Assembly (NCBI RefSeq): GCF_013343005.1 | Contig: NZ_CP054491.1 | Location: 1,842,501 to 1,906,500 of the forward strand | Reading direction: 5' to 3' | Length of the DNA stretch: 64,000 nucleotides | Source: Candidatus Reidiella endopervernicosa | GTDB lineage: Bacteria > Pseudomonadota > Gammaproteobacteria > GCF-013343005 | Shown here: in pieces, positions 1 through 8,774 of the stretch | How the letters are laid out: the number at the start of each line of letters is the position of its first letter | Position numbering within the stretch: position 1 is the stretch's first letter | The notes under the pieces: model-generated | What the model saw: only the letters and a program-made list of their open reading frames with translations | The model's database searches: none | What the model was told of the DNA's origin: nothing | Made by a program: the position numbers and the translations under genes

Positions 1-932
<932 letters not shown>

Positions 933-1151
933 TGTTCTATCCTCGCGGTCGGTTTGTTCCTACTCATGCGAGAGTCGTGCCAATTATTGCCGTTAACTAT
1001 AACCTTATGTAATAACAAAGAATAATGCGGGTGAGTTGGCGCGGCGATGGGTCTGTGACGTCATCTTGACGCTTGGAGCAGGAGGGGGGCGGTAAGAGTT
1101 TGCCGCCGATGACGATGATCTGGCGCAGCCCCAATGACAGGGAAGAGGGCA

Positions 1152-1157
1152 TATAAT
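1152..1157 (+). promoter_or_regulatory. possible -10 element upstream of the ATPase gene
   Basis: A perfect TATAAT lies 37 bases before the ATG at 1194. No good -35 hexamer sits 17 bases upstream, so it is only a candidate promoter. The rest of the 933-1193 spacer shows no gene. Confidence 0.35.
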
Positions 1158-1193
1158 GAGGGTATGCATTAAGGGTGGTGGAGAAAAAGAAGA

Positions 1194-2147
1194 ATGGAAG
1201 AGTATAAGGTCCACGATGCGGCCGACGTGGTCGATCTGCTGAATCATATTGGTCCACTCGGTGAACGCCATCTTGGCGAGATCCTGATTGAAGAGGGGCA
1301 GATTACCGAGGAGCAGCTCGAAAAGGTGCTAGATGACCAACGCGAGTCGCTGACCTATCACCACCTCGGCACGATGATGGTTGAAGAGGGGTTGATCTCC
1401 CGTGAGCAACTCCACATCGCGCTGGCCCACAAGTTCAATATTCCCTACGTCTCGCTCAGGGAGTTTGAGATTGATGACAACGTCCTGTCGAAGATCCCCT
1501 CCGACCTGGCGCTTCAGTACAACGTGCTGCCGCTGGCTGAGAATGATGGCAAGTTGATCGTTGCGATTGAAAATCCACTCGATTGGGATGCGCTCGATGC
1601 GATTCGTTTCAACACCAACCGTTCAGCTGAAGTGGTGGTGACCTCAGCACGCGATATCAGTCTGGCCCTCAATCGCCACTACAGTGAGTTCGATGAGAAT
1701 ACGCCACTCGATGAGTTCGAACTCTCGCCAGTATCCGGTGCTAATGCCTTTGAAGAGGAGTCCTATGAGGATGACCTCGAGCAGCAGGCGATGCAGAAGC
1801 CGGTGGTGCGGCTACTCAATGCAATCATGTGGCAGGCGGTTCGGCGCAAGGCCTCCGATATCAATATTCGTCCGGAGAAGGATCGTGCCAGCGTCTACTA
1901 CCGCATTGATGGCGTGTTGCAGTTCGTCCGTACCCTGCACAAATCACTGCTCGCCCCACTGGTCAGCCGTATCAAGATCACAGGGCGAATGAATATTGCC
2001 GAGCATCGCCTGCCACAGGATGGTCATGCACGGCTGGTTAAGGATAAACACCCGATCGATCTGCGTATCTCAGTAATGCCGACCGTGCATGGCGAGAGTG
2101 CGGTGATTCGTCTGCTCGATAAAGAGGTAGGACTGCGCCCACGCTGA
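1194..2147 (+). pseudogene. GspE/PilB-family ATPase, 5' fragment (interrupted)
   Basis: This is the N-terminal half (316 native codons, then Arg and stop from the repeat) of a type II secretion / type IV pilus assembly ATPase. Residues 25-165 are an MshEN-type N-terminal domain, a fold that often binds c-di-GMP in this family. The start of the hexameric ATPase core follows ('KASDINIRPEK', 'HRLPQDGHARL', 'HGESAVIRLLDKEVGL'). The Walker motifs are in the downstream fragment (2428-3225). The break is exactly where the 281-bp repeat begins; its first codons CGC TGA end the protein. An ATG with GGAG upstream sets the start. As drawn, no functional ATPase can be made unless the repeat is removed. 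Confidence 0.85.
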
Positions 2148-2422
2148 CCGCCATGGAGAGCGAAGTGAGGGCGGTTAGTCCCCGATAGTCGACGCCGTCT
2201 GCCTATTCGTAGTTGAGAGCGCGAGCGGACGACGAAGAAGATGCAGCAGCGGCTTTATGTCGGCGTAGAGTCACTGAGGGAGTTGTGTAGAGCCGCGAAG
2301 AGGTGATTACGCAACGAACGCAGGACGGTCGGGGCGCCGAAGGCATAAACGGTCGCGTTAAGTTTTGCTGTTTGCTTGGGCTGGATGCCCAAAACAAACT
2401 TTCGCAAAATAGCGACTCCCCG
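2142..2422 (+). repeat. 281-bp dispersed element, copy 1
   Basis: The left end is CGCTGACCGCC and the right end is GCGACTCCCCG, as in six other copies in this window. It lies inside the ATPase gene in phase 0 (316 complete codons precede it). The flanks show no target duplication. Joining 2141 to 2423 leaves the gene one base short of the original frame and keeps the nine-residue spacing the family has between LLDK and LGF. It carries a 5' hairpin (CTGACCGCC with GGCGGTTAG) and a 3' hairpin (TTTTGC with GCAAAA). Confidence 0.95.
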
Positions 2423-2427
2423 GCTAA

Positions 2428-3225
2428 GTGCTCGGATTTGGCGAACATGAGGTCGATACCCTGCGTGATCTGATCACCAAACCGCACGGCATGGTGCTGG
2501 TCACCGGGCCGACCGGCTCTGGTAAGTCGACCACCCTCTACTCACTGCTCAATGAGGTGAAACGGCAAAATCCGCACATCATCACCGTCGAAGATCCGGT
2601 TGAGTATGCGATGGACGGCGTCGAGCAGATTCAAATCTCAAACGTGAAGGGTTACACCTTCGCCGAGGCACTGCGCCACATCCTGCGCCACGACCCCGAT
2701 GTGATTATGGTCGGCGAGATTCGTGACCTGGAAACGGCACAGATCGCCAACAAGGCTGCACTCACCGGACACCTGATGCTCTCCACTCTTCACACCAATG
2801 ATGCGATCAGCTCCGTAACACGATTGATCGACATGGGTGTCGAACCGTTCCTACTGAGCTCCACACTGCTAGGCGCAATGGCGCAACGACTGGTGCGCGT
2901 TATCTGCGAAGAGTGCAAAGAGGTTGATACCATCGATACGAAACTGCGTCAGACACTCGGCGTTTCCGATGATGAGATCTTCTATCGTGGAAGAGGATGC
3001 CCCACATGTAGCCAGAGCGGCTACCGTGGCCGAGTCGCCGTCTGTGAAATCTTCACCGTAACGCCAGAGATCCAACAGCTGATCCACGCCAATAAAGGTG
3101 AGCAGGCAATCAGAGAGGCGCTTCACAAGGCGGGAATGACAACACTCTTTGAAGATGCGCTTGAGCTAGCCAGAGAGGGTCGTACCACCCTGGAAGAGGC
3201 CTACAAAGTCCGAACCGTCGGTTAA
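2428..3225 (+). pseudogene. GspE/PilB-family ATPase, 3' fragment (interrupted)
   Basis: This is the C-terminal half of the ATPase split by the repeat. It has Walker A '[12 protein letters not shown]', the Asp box 'ITVEDPVEY', Walker B '[10 protein letters not shown]', the His box 'STLHTNDA', and the zinc-binding tetracysteine 'CEEC'...'CPTC'. Homology begins at '[11 protein letters not shown]' just after the repeat. The upstream codons in this frame come from the repeat, so the listed start is probably not a real initiation site. All catalytic motifs are intact, which suggests the insertion is recent or is tolerated by an unknown mechanism. Confidence 0.85.
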
Positions 3226-3231
3226 TCATTA

Positions 3232-3264
3232 GGTAGGATGGGCGGAACGAAGTGATACCTACCA
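3232..3264. repeat. REP-like palindrome
   Basis: GGTAGGATGGGCGG ... ATACCTACC forms an imperfect inverted repeat just after the ATPase stop. Related 'GTAGGATGGG / GTAGCCCGG' type palindromes occur at 55343, 56526 and near 57580. It may act as a weak terminator. Confidence 0.45.
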
Positions 3265-3289
3265 TTTGACTGCTTGGCTTTCTCAAGTA

Positions 3290-3535
3290 TTAACTACAGA
3301 AATTGATTTTCCAGGAGATATAGAACACCCTTCCAACGAAAAGCTGAGAAAGGAAGATACTCGGCACCACAATAAGCAGGATGCGAGCTACTATGCCAAC
3401 CAATTTCACATGCTTACATAGCAGGGAAAGGTATGTAGGATGAAAATATCCCCCAGTCATTATCGTAGAAACAACAAAGTTGTCGCTAAAAGTGAGAACT
3501 ATTGGCGGCATAACGTATTTATAAGAACCAGTCAC
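3290..3535 (-). CDS. hypothetical small membrane protein (doubtful)
   Basis: An open frame of 81 residues with one hydrophobic stretch ('LVGIVARILLIVVPSIFLS'). It is antisense to the cassette array and has no clear ribosome binding site. The opposite strand is also partly open here. The stretch is AT-rich like the cassettes. I do not recognise the protein and it may be chance. Confidence 0.25.
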   Translation of the reverse strand: MTGSYKYVMPPIVLTFSDNFVVSTIMTGGYFHPTYLSLLCKHVKLVGIVARILLIVVPSIFLSQLFVGRVFYISWKINFCS

Positions 3536-3585
3536 ATATCACAATATATGTGCTGGCTTCATAATTCACTGTTAGAAGCCATAAA

Positions 3586-3877
3586 ATGAATGAAGGAACA
3601 GCGTTTGGGTTACTAGCTGCACTAATTATCATATACGTGATTGTTGGCAACGTTATTTATCTAGGGAAAGTAGTTCCGTATCTGAGTGAAAAGGGCAATA
3701 TCAAAGGCCCTTCGCTCATGCCTTCGAGCAATTCAAACAAATGAGTGAATATGCAGCTGAATCACAAAAAGATGGCGCTAGGCATTGTCAGTTACAATAG
3801 CCAATAACTTTATTGCCATTACCATAGGGCTATCAATAGTTGTACTTATGTTAATGCTAGCGCTAGTAATAACATGA
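3586..3877 (+). pseudogene. cassette 1: small membrane protein, frameshifted
   Basis: The ATG at 3586 opens a 52-residue frame with one membrane segment ('LLAALIIIYVIVGNVIYLG') ending at 3744. In other frames coding-like sequence continues ('FKQMSEYAAESQKDGARH', then 'FIAITIGLSIVVLMLMLALV') to a TGA at 3875-3877, nine bases before an attC-like site. The likely original was one protein of about 95 residues with two membrane segments, now broken by at least two single-base changes. Position just before attC and AT-rich composition mark it as an integron-type cassette gene. Function unknown. Confidence 0.5.
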
Positions 3878-3885
3878 ACAAAGCT

Positions 3886-3989
3886 TCTAACAATCAGCTC
3901 AAGCCGACCCGCCTCCGCGGCACTTATTTTGTGCTGTATAGCACAAAAACAAGCCCCGCTACGGTGGTCGGCTTAGCACACGTTAGAGC
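3886..3989 (+). other. attC-like recombination site 1
   Basis: Begins TCTAACAATCAGCTCAAGCCGACC and ends GGTCGGCTTAGCACACGTTAGAG. Outer boxes TAAC/GTTA and inner arms GCCGACC/GGTCGGC are inverted, the arrangement of an integron attC site (about 104 bp). It lies directly after cassette gene 1 and eight bases before cassette gene 2. Confidence 0.8.
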
Positions 3990-3996
3990 GCACAAT

Positions 3997-4449
3997 ATGG
4001 TGAAATTACTATTAAGAATGACATTAGCTGTTGTTGTTTTATGGCGGTGGGTATATTGGGAGCATTGGCATTTGAGGAAACCTGTTTCCCCATGTATTCA
4101 CATGGTCTAATTAGTTTAGGATGCAGTGTAGCCACGTATACTCCTATTTATGCATCACTTGTAGCAGGAATGGTTGTAGCTTGGAGAGCAAGTCCATACG
4201 CTATTATTAGGAGCTTTACTGGCATCTTTAATTGGTTCTGTAGTGCTTTTCCGAGGTTTCTTCTCGTATTGGTACGGTTCAAACCTCCAAAACACAATAC
4301 AGTTTATAGTGTTATGGTGCCTCGTACCTGCAATCATTGTTGCAGCGATAACATCTGGCATATATTTGTATAGGGAAGAAGTGCGTTCTAACAAAAGTTT
4401 AACAACGCTAATTCTTTGCTCGGACGCGCTACCGCGCCGGTTAACTTAG
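3997..4449 (+). pseudogene. cassette 2: multi-span membrane protein, frameshifted
   Basis: The ATG at 3997 follows attC site 1. Coding sequence changes frame at least twice: 'MVKLLLRMTLAVVV', then 'MAVGILGALAFEETCFPMYS', then 'LIGSVVLFRGFFSYWYG' to a stop inside attC site 2. Joined, these give a protein of about 130 residues with four hydrophobic segments. The shifts fall at short base runs. No family recognised. The terminal residues read into the attC, which is common for cassette genes. Confidence 0.5.
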
Positions 4450-4458
4450 CATTATGTG
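4386..4458 (+). other. attC-like recombination site 2 (short, degenerate right box)
   Basis: TTCTAACAAAAGTTTAAC ... GGTTAACTTAGCATTATG between cassettes 2 and 3. The left box TAACAA and paired inner arms are present; the right box reads ATTATG rather than GTTATG. About 73 bp. Confidence 0.6.
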
Positions 4459-4472
4459 TAAAAGTACAAAAT

Positions 4473-4796
4473 ATGAATGTACTATTTGTATGTAGTGAAA
4501 ATCGACTACGAAGCCCAACGGGTGAAGCGGTGTTTTCAGAATGTGAAGGCATAAATGCTATTAGTTGTGGTACAAACAAGGATGCAGAAACACCAGTAAG
4601 CGGTGACCTCATTGAATGGGCTGATGTCATTCTAGTTATGGAAAAAAGTCATAGAAACAAAATATCAAAAAAATATAAAGAATTATTAAAAGACAAAAAT
4701 CTGGCGGTACTAGATATACCTGATATATATGAATGTATGCAGCCAGAACTGATCCAGCTACTTAAGGTAAAGGTGCCCCGTTATGTGCGCATATAA
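4473..4796 (+). CDS. cassette 3: low-molecular-weight phosphatase-like protein
   Basis: This intact 107-residue protein begins 'MNVLFVCSENRLRSPT'. The N-terminal strand plus C-x5-R-S loop (Cys7 to Arg13) matches the predicted small tyrosine phosphatase family (COG4551 type). 'EWADVILVMEKSHRNKI' matches the 'ADxVFVM...H' helix, and 'LDIPDIY' gives the C-terminal acidic 'DIPD' loop. The family is related to arsenate reductase / LMW phosphatases; the cellular substrate is not known. It lies between two attC-like sites and is one of the few unbroken cassette genes here, so it is probably under selection. The ATG at 4473 starts 15 bases after the site. Confidence 0.75.
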   Translation: MNVLFVCSENRLRSPTGEAVFSECEGINAISCGTNKDAETPVSGDLIEWADVILVMEKSHRNKISKKYKELLKDKNLAVLDIPDIYECMQPELIQLLKVKVPRYVRI

Positions 4797-4801
4797 ACAT
4801 C

Positions 4802-4909
4802 ACATAACAAAACGCTCAAACAGACTGCCGTCGCAGAATATAATTATGTGCTTAAATAGCACAAGATTAATACAGCTACGGCGGTCGGCCTAGCTCTGCG
4901 TTATATGTT
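4802..4909 (+). other. attC-like recombination site 3
   Basis: ACATAACAAAACGCTCAAACAGAC ... CGGCGGTCGGCCTAGCTCTGCGTTATATG. TAACAA/GTTAT outer boxes and GACTGCCG / CGGCGGTC inner arms give a classic attC layout of about 108 bp. Cassette gene 4 starts 11 bases later. Confidence 0.85.
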
Positions 4910-4920
4910 AAAAAATAGAA

Positions 4921-5166
4921 ATGGCTAGTAAAGTAGTAATAAAAACAATAGAAGCATTAAATGAAATGCATACTGGCTCATTAATGAGTCGGCGTGCTGC
5001 TCTACTAAGGTGTGAAGAGTCTTTTGAGTTGTCTGATAGAAATGGGTATGAAACAAAGCCCAAAGTGTCTGAAACTGGAGTTATAGAGTTTAAAGATACA
5101 CCTGAATGGCAGCAGGCATATAGTGAATTAAAGAGTGTGCTTTCTACTCGGGATAACATACGCTGA
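4921..5166 (+). CDS. cassette 4: small soluble protein, C-terminus cut by repeat
   Basis: An 81-residue frame ('MASKVVIKTIEALNEM...') that ends with Arg-stop provided by the first six bases of repeat copy 2. Removing the repeat exactly (5161-5444) lets the frame continue for ten codons ('AKQAATKRDS') to TAG at 5475-5477, giving a natural 90-residue basic-tailed protein. The original protein is thus inferred to be 90 residues. No family recognised. It follows attC site 3, but no attC follows it, so it is the last cassette or has lost its site. Confidence 0.6.
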   Translation: MASKVVIKTIEALNEMHTGSLMSRRAALLRCEESFELSDRNGYETKPKVSETGVIEFKDTPEWQQAYSELKSVLSTRDNIR

Positions 5167-5444
5167 CCGCCATGGAGAGCGAAGTGAGGGCGGTTAGTCC
5201 CCGATAGTCGACGCCGTCTGTATATTCGTAGTTGAGAGCGCGAGCGAACGACGGAGAAGATGCAGCAGCGGCTTTATGTCGGCGTAGAGTCACTGAGGGA
5301 GTTGTGTAGAGCCGCGAAGAGGTGATTACGCAACGTACGCAGGACGGTCGAGGCGCCGCAGGCATAAACGGTCGCGTGAAGTTTTTGCTGTTTGCTTGGG
5401 CTTGGATGCCCAAAACAAACTCTCGCAAAAATAGCGACTCCCCG
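5161..5444 (+). repeat. 284-bp dispersed element, copy 2
   Basis: Full-length copy at the end of the first cassette array, in sense to cassette gene 4 and in phase 0 (80 complete codons precede it). Exact removal restores that gene's frame, which fixes the element's ends and shows insertion without target duplication or loss. It is closest to copy 6 (shared TGTATATTCG and CAACGTACGC). Confidence 0.95.
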
Positions 5445-5592
5445 GCCAAGCAAGCAGCAACGAAAAGAGATTCGTAGGAAAAAAGCGAAAAGCTCAAAAT
5501 GATGTGCATCACATCGAAAAAAAACCGGATCAGAGAGCCGAATTAAAGAAGTGGAGTGATTGAAACTCTAGCTCTTCACAGGTGAAGAAAAA

Positions 5593-5627
5593 AGCCCGGA
5601 TCGCTGAAAGCGTATCCGGGCTTTTTT
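5593..5627. terminator. rho-independent terminator, bidirectional
   Basis: AGCCCGGAT paired with ATCCGGGCT around an inner CGCT/AGCG stem, followed by TTTTTT on the plus strand and by a T run on the minus strand. It sits 15 bases after yciK (minus strand) and ends transcription arriving from either side. Confidence 0.9.
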
Positions 5628-5641
5628 GTTTAAAACGTTAC

Positions 5642-6379
5642 TTACTGAGCGTTGATGATTTCGCCATTACTCTCTTTACTATCGGCTCCCATGAGGTAGA
5701 GGTAGCTAGCCATGATGGTATCGGGTGTCGGCAGGCTATTGGGATCTTCACCGGGGTAGGCCCAGGCACGCATGGAGGTGCGGACGGGACCAGGGACGAT
5801 GGCGTTGGTCCGGATGTTGGTATTGGAGAGCTCTTCGGCGAGCATCTGCATCATGCCGTTGATGGCGAACTTTGAGACGCCGTAGGCACCCCAGTAGGCT
5901 TTAACCTCCTGGGTGATCTGATCGGAGGTGAAGAGGATGCGGCCATCCTCGGCCTTGTTCAGTAGTGGCAGACACGCCTGGGTAAGCAGGAAGGCGGCGT
6001 TGAGGTTGACCTGCATCACCTTGTACCAACCCTCCGGGTCGTACTGGTCAAGTGGACAGAGGCGGGCGAGTGAGGCGGCGTTGTGAAGTAGTCCGTCGAG
6101 GCGTCCGAACTCCTGATCCATTACCTTGGCGAGATCGTCGTAATCCTTGATCACTGCGCCCTCGAGATTCATTGGGTAGATGGCCGGCTGTGGATGACCG
6201 GCATCGACGATCTCGTCGTAGACCTTCTCCAGCTTGTGAGTTGTGCGACCCAACAGTACAACCGTGGCACCATGCGCGGCAAAGCTCCTGGCGGCCGCAC
6301 GGCCTATACCATCTCCAGCCCCAGTGATGAGGATAACGCGCTCTTTCAAGAGATCGGCTGCGGGTGAATAGTCTTGCAT
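5642..6379 (-). CDS. yciK: YciK-type short-chain dehydrogenase
   Basis: A 245-residue SDR-family oxidoreductase. It has the Rossmann motif 'TGAGDGIG' near the N-terminus, 'LLHNAA' (NNAG-type), the catalytic 'YGVSK' (YxxxK), and 'VPGPVRT' near the C-terminal side. I start it at the ATG at 6379 ('MQDYSPAADLLKERV'), which matches the family and has AGGA upstream; the longer frame from 6418 would run into hpnE. YciK enzymes are NAD(P)H-dependent oxidoreductases of uncertain substrate. It is the third gene of the minus-strand run hpnD-hpnE-yciK and ends just before a strong terminator. Confidence 0.85.
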   Translation of the reverse strand: MQDYSPAADLLKERVILITGAGDGIGRAAARSFAAHGATVVLLGRTTHKLEKVYDEIVDAGHPQPAIYPMNLEGAVIKDYDDLAKVMDQEFGRLDGLLHNAASLARLCPLDQYDPEGWYKVMQVNLNAAFLLTQACLPLLNKAEDGRILFTSDQITQEVKAYWGAYGVSKFAINGMMQMLAEELSNTNIRTNAIVPGPVRTSMRAWAYPGEDPNSLPTPDTIMASYLYLMGADSKESNGEIINAQ

Positions 6380-6399
6380 CGGTCGTTCCTGTTTGATGA

Positions 6400-7737
6400 T
6401 TAATTCTGTTGCGGCCACTCAGCCGCAATATCTTGTGCGCATTGTAGACCACTCCGTATCGCTCCTTCGAGTGTTGCGGGCAATCCGGTGTCGGTGTAAT
6501 CCCCCGCCAGCCATAGCCCCTCGACTGTAGTGCGGTTGGCCGGGCGGTAGGCGTTGATGCCGACGTTGCTGGCAAAGGTGGCGCGCTTCTCGCGAATAAC
6601 CAGCGATTCCAGCGGCTCGGGCAGTTCAGGATAGTGGTGTTTCAGCTCCGCAGTGACGTGGTCAGCTAGTTCGCAGTTACTGAGATCCATATGCGGACCG
6701 TTGGCGCTGATCACTACCGAGAGCAGCCCTGGCTGGCCGCAGTTACGACGATCGATGACCCACTGACCGACTGAGTCGAGTAGGCCAATCATCGGTAGTT
6801 CGAGCCGTGTCTGTTCCGGGTAGCGCAGATAGATGGTGCAGATCGGTTCGGTGGGGATCTGTACTAGCTGGTTTGCGGTCTCATTGAGGCCTTCATGTGC
6901 CTGTAGCAGCTGCGCAGTGGCGGTGTGAGGTGTGGCGAGTATCACATGGCTCGCAGGGATCATCTGTTCATCGATCGCCACGCCGAGGATGCGGCCCTGC
7001 CCAATGATCAGTTCGTTCACACGACGACTGAGCTGAACCTGTCCATTATGACGTTCGATGTAGTGTGCTGCCGGTTCCGGGATGGTGGTGCCGAGATCGG
7101 TGCGCGGTAGTAGTAGATCTGAGTTGCTGCGCTGGCCACTGAAGGCCTCCTTCAACACCCGTATAAAGAGTCTGGCTGAGGCATTTTCAGGAGGGGTGTT
7201 GAGAGTGGCGATACAGAGCGGTTCCCATAGGCCATGCACCACGCGCCTCGGCTGTGCGGCGAGCCAGTCGCGCACGCTCTGCTCCTTTTTAAGGGTGAAG
7301 TGTCGACTGTTGAGTCGCGCCATGAAGAGTACTGTTTTCAGCTTGTCGCCGATCGAGACACCCTTGGCGGTGAGCAGTGCGCCCAGCAGGTGCAGCGGGG
7401 CAGGTAGGTTGGCTGCGCGCATCTCGAGTGGGGATTCGGTAGGGGAGAGCAGCTTGAGTAGCAGACTCTGGCGTTCGACCAGTTGGTTCTGATCGAGCTT
7501 TAACCGTTTGAGTAGATCGAGCGTCGCACTGTAGGCACCGATCATGATGTGCTGACCATTATCGACCCGGCTTTCGCCAAACTGGACACAACGGGCGCGA
7601 CCGCCCAGCTGTTTGGCCGACTCAAGAAGAGTGACGGGGACGCCGCGGTGGCTCAGCTCGACTGCGGCGCTGAGTCCTGCCCAGCCGCCACCGACCACCA
7701 CGACCCGTTGTTGGGCGACGCTGTTCCGATCAGGCAT
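6400..7737 (-). CDS. hpnE: hydroxysqualene dehydroxylase HpnE
   Basis: A 445-residue FAD-dependent amine-oxidase-like protein. It has the N-terminal dinucleotide motif 'VVVVGGGWAGLSAAVELS', followed by 'LLESAKQLGGRARC', and the C-terminal FAD motif 'LWLAGDYTDTGLPATLEGAIRSG'. This is the HpnE family, which reduces hydroxysqualene to squalene. It overlaps the end of hpnD by eight bases, indicating translational coupling, and hpnC lies about 4 kb away on the same strand. Together HpnC, HpnD and HpnE make squalene from farnesyl diphosphate. No squalene-hopene cyclase is in this window. Confidence 0.9.
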   Translation of the reverse strand: MPDRNSVAQQRVVVVGGGWAGLSAAVELSHRGVPVTLLESAKQLGGRARCVQFGESRVDNGQHIMIGAYSATLDLLKRLKLDQNQLVERQSLLLKLLSPTESPLEMRAANLPAPLHLLGALLTAKGVSIGDKLKTVLFMARLNSRHFTLKKEQSVRDWLAAQPRRVVHGLWEPLCIATLNTPPENASARLFIRVLKEAFSGQRSNSDLLLPRTDLGTTIPEPAAHYIERHNGQVQLSRRVNELIIGQGRILGVAIDEQMIPASHVILATPHTATAQLLQAHEGLNETANQLVQIPTEPICTIYLRYPEQTRLELPMIGLLDSVGQWVIDRRNCGQPGLLSVVISANGPHMDLSNCELADHVTAELKHHYPELPEPLESLVIREKRATFASNVGINAYRPANRTTVEGLWLAGDYTDTGLPATLEGAIRSGLQCAQDIAAEWPQQN

Positions 7738-8608
7738 GCTGGCGACGCATCAACCGTTTATGTTGGCGTTTTTCGTGCTGCATTGTCTTCCAGGCGATCC
7801 AGAGCTTGCGCAGTGGTGAGATCGAGGTACGGCCCTCAAGCACCTTGTAGCCACCATCGATGATCTCATGCAGCAACGCTTCGTAGATGGCAGCCATCAC
7901 CAGCCCGGTGCGCTGGCGATAGCGGTCATCGGGGGGGAGCAGGGCGTAGGCGTCGTGGTAACACTGCAGGGCGCGTTCGGCCTGGAATTGGAGCAGCTTC
8001 TCGACCCGCTCACTCGCCTGTGGCCGGCGCAGATCCTCGGCAGTTACTCCAAACTTCTGCAGCTCATCCTCGGGAATATAGATTCGACCACGCTCGGCAT
8101 CCTCACGTAAATCACGCAGGATATTAGTCAGCTGTAGGGCCAGACCGAGCGCATCGGCATATTTTCGCGTGTGACGATCTTCATAACCGAAGATCTCTGC
8201 CGCGAGCAGACCCACCACACCAGCGACACGATGGCAGTAGAGGCGTAGTTCATTGAAGCTGGCGTAGCGCTGCTGCACCAGATCCATCTCCATGCCGTCG
8301 ATGATCTCCAGCAGCTCCTCCTGCGGCATTGCAAACTGCTCAATGATCGGTTGTAGCGCCTGGCCGACCGGGTGTTGTGGTTCGCCGTGGTAGGTGCGTT
8401 CCAGCTCCTCGCGCCACCAGATCAGCTTGTTTTGTGCCACGCTCGCATCACGACACTCATCCACCACATCGTCCACTTCACGACAGAAGGCGTAGAGCGC
8501 GGTGATAGCACGGCGCTGCTCGGCGGGGAGGAAGAGGAAGCTGTAGTAGAAGCTCGAACCGCTGGAGGCGGCGCGCTCCTGACAATATTCGTCGGGGGTC
8601 ATGGTCAT
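7730..8608 (-). CDS. hpnD: presqualene diphosphate synthase HpnD
   Basis: A 292-residue trans-isoprenyl diphosphate synthase. The two Asp-rich metal motifs are present: 'REVDDVVDE' in the N-terminal third, and 'NILRDLREDAERGRIYIP' around residues 160-180. 'ALYAFCREVDD' is typical. HpnD joins two farnesyl diphosphates to presqualene diphosphate. A second ATG three codons in (MTPDEY) is an equally likely start. It is first in the hpnD-hpnE-yciK run; no strong ribosome binding site is visible. Confidence 0.9.
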   Translation of the reverse strand: MTMTPDEYCQERAASSGSSFYYSFLFLPAEQRRAITALYAFCREVDDVVDECRDASVAQNKLIWWREELERTYHGEPQHPVGQALQPIIEQFAMPQEELLEIIDGMEMDLVQQRYASFNELRLYCHRVAGVVGLLAAEIFGYEDRHTRKYADALGLALQLTNILRDLREDAERGRIYIPEDELQKFGVTAEDLRRPQASERVEKLLQFQAERALQCYHDAYALLPPDDRYRQRTGLVMAAIYEALLHEIIDGGYKVLEGRTSISPLRKLWIAWKTMQHEKRQHKRLMRRQHA

Positions 8609-8774
8609 GTTTGTAAATAAGGTTAGCTAATGATGCCGTAGTCGTGAGTGGAAAGACAATATATGCGATGAGTGATCGTGAGATTTGGTGCTGCATGAAG
8701 TATCATAACCTGTAATGAAAATAGGGTATTACGGTGGCTAATATTGATAGATTTGTTGGTGGTGAGGTATTGAA

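Noticed and set aside
2142-2422. Repeat as a group I or group II intron
   Set aside because: It lacks the GTGYG start and a domain V of group II introns and does not follow a T as group I introns do. Three of the copies lie antisense to the genes they interrupt, where splicing could not help. Kept only as a test to run for copies 1-3.
2203-2487. Minus-strand open frames across the repeats ('CVRCVITSSRLYTTPSVTLR'-like)
   Set aside because: The same element is open in two minus frames, but frame and stops change between copies (for example CCTATTC against TATATTC). There is no ribosome site and no consistent start. They look like chance products of the repeat.
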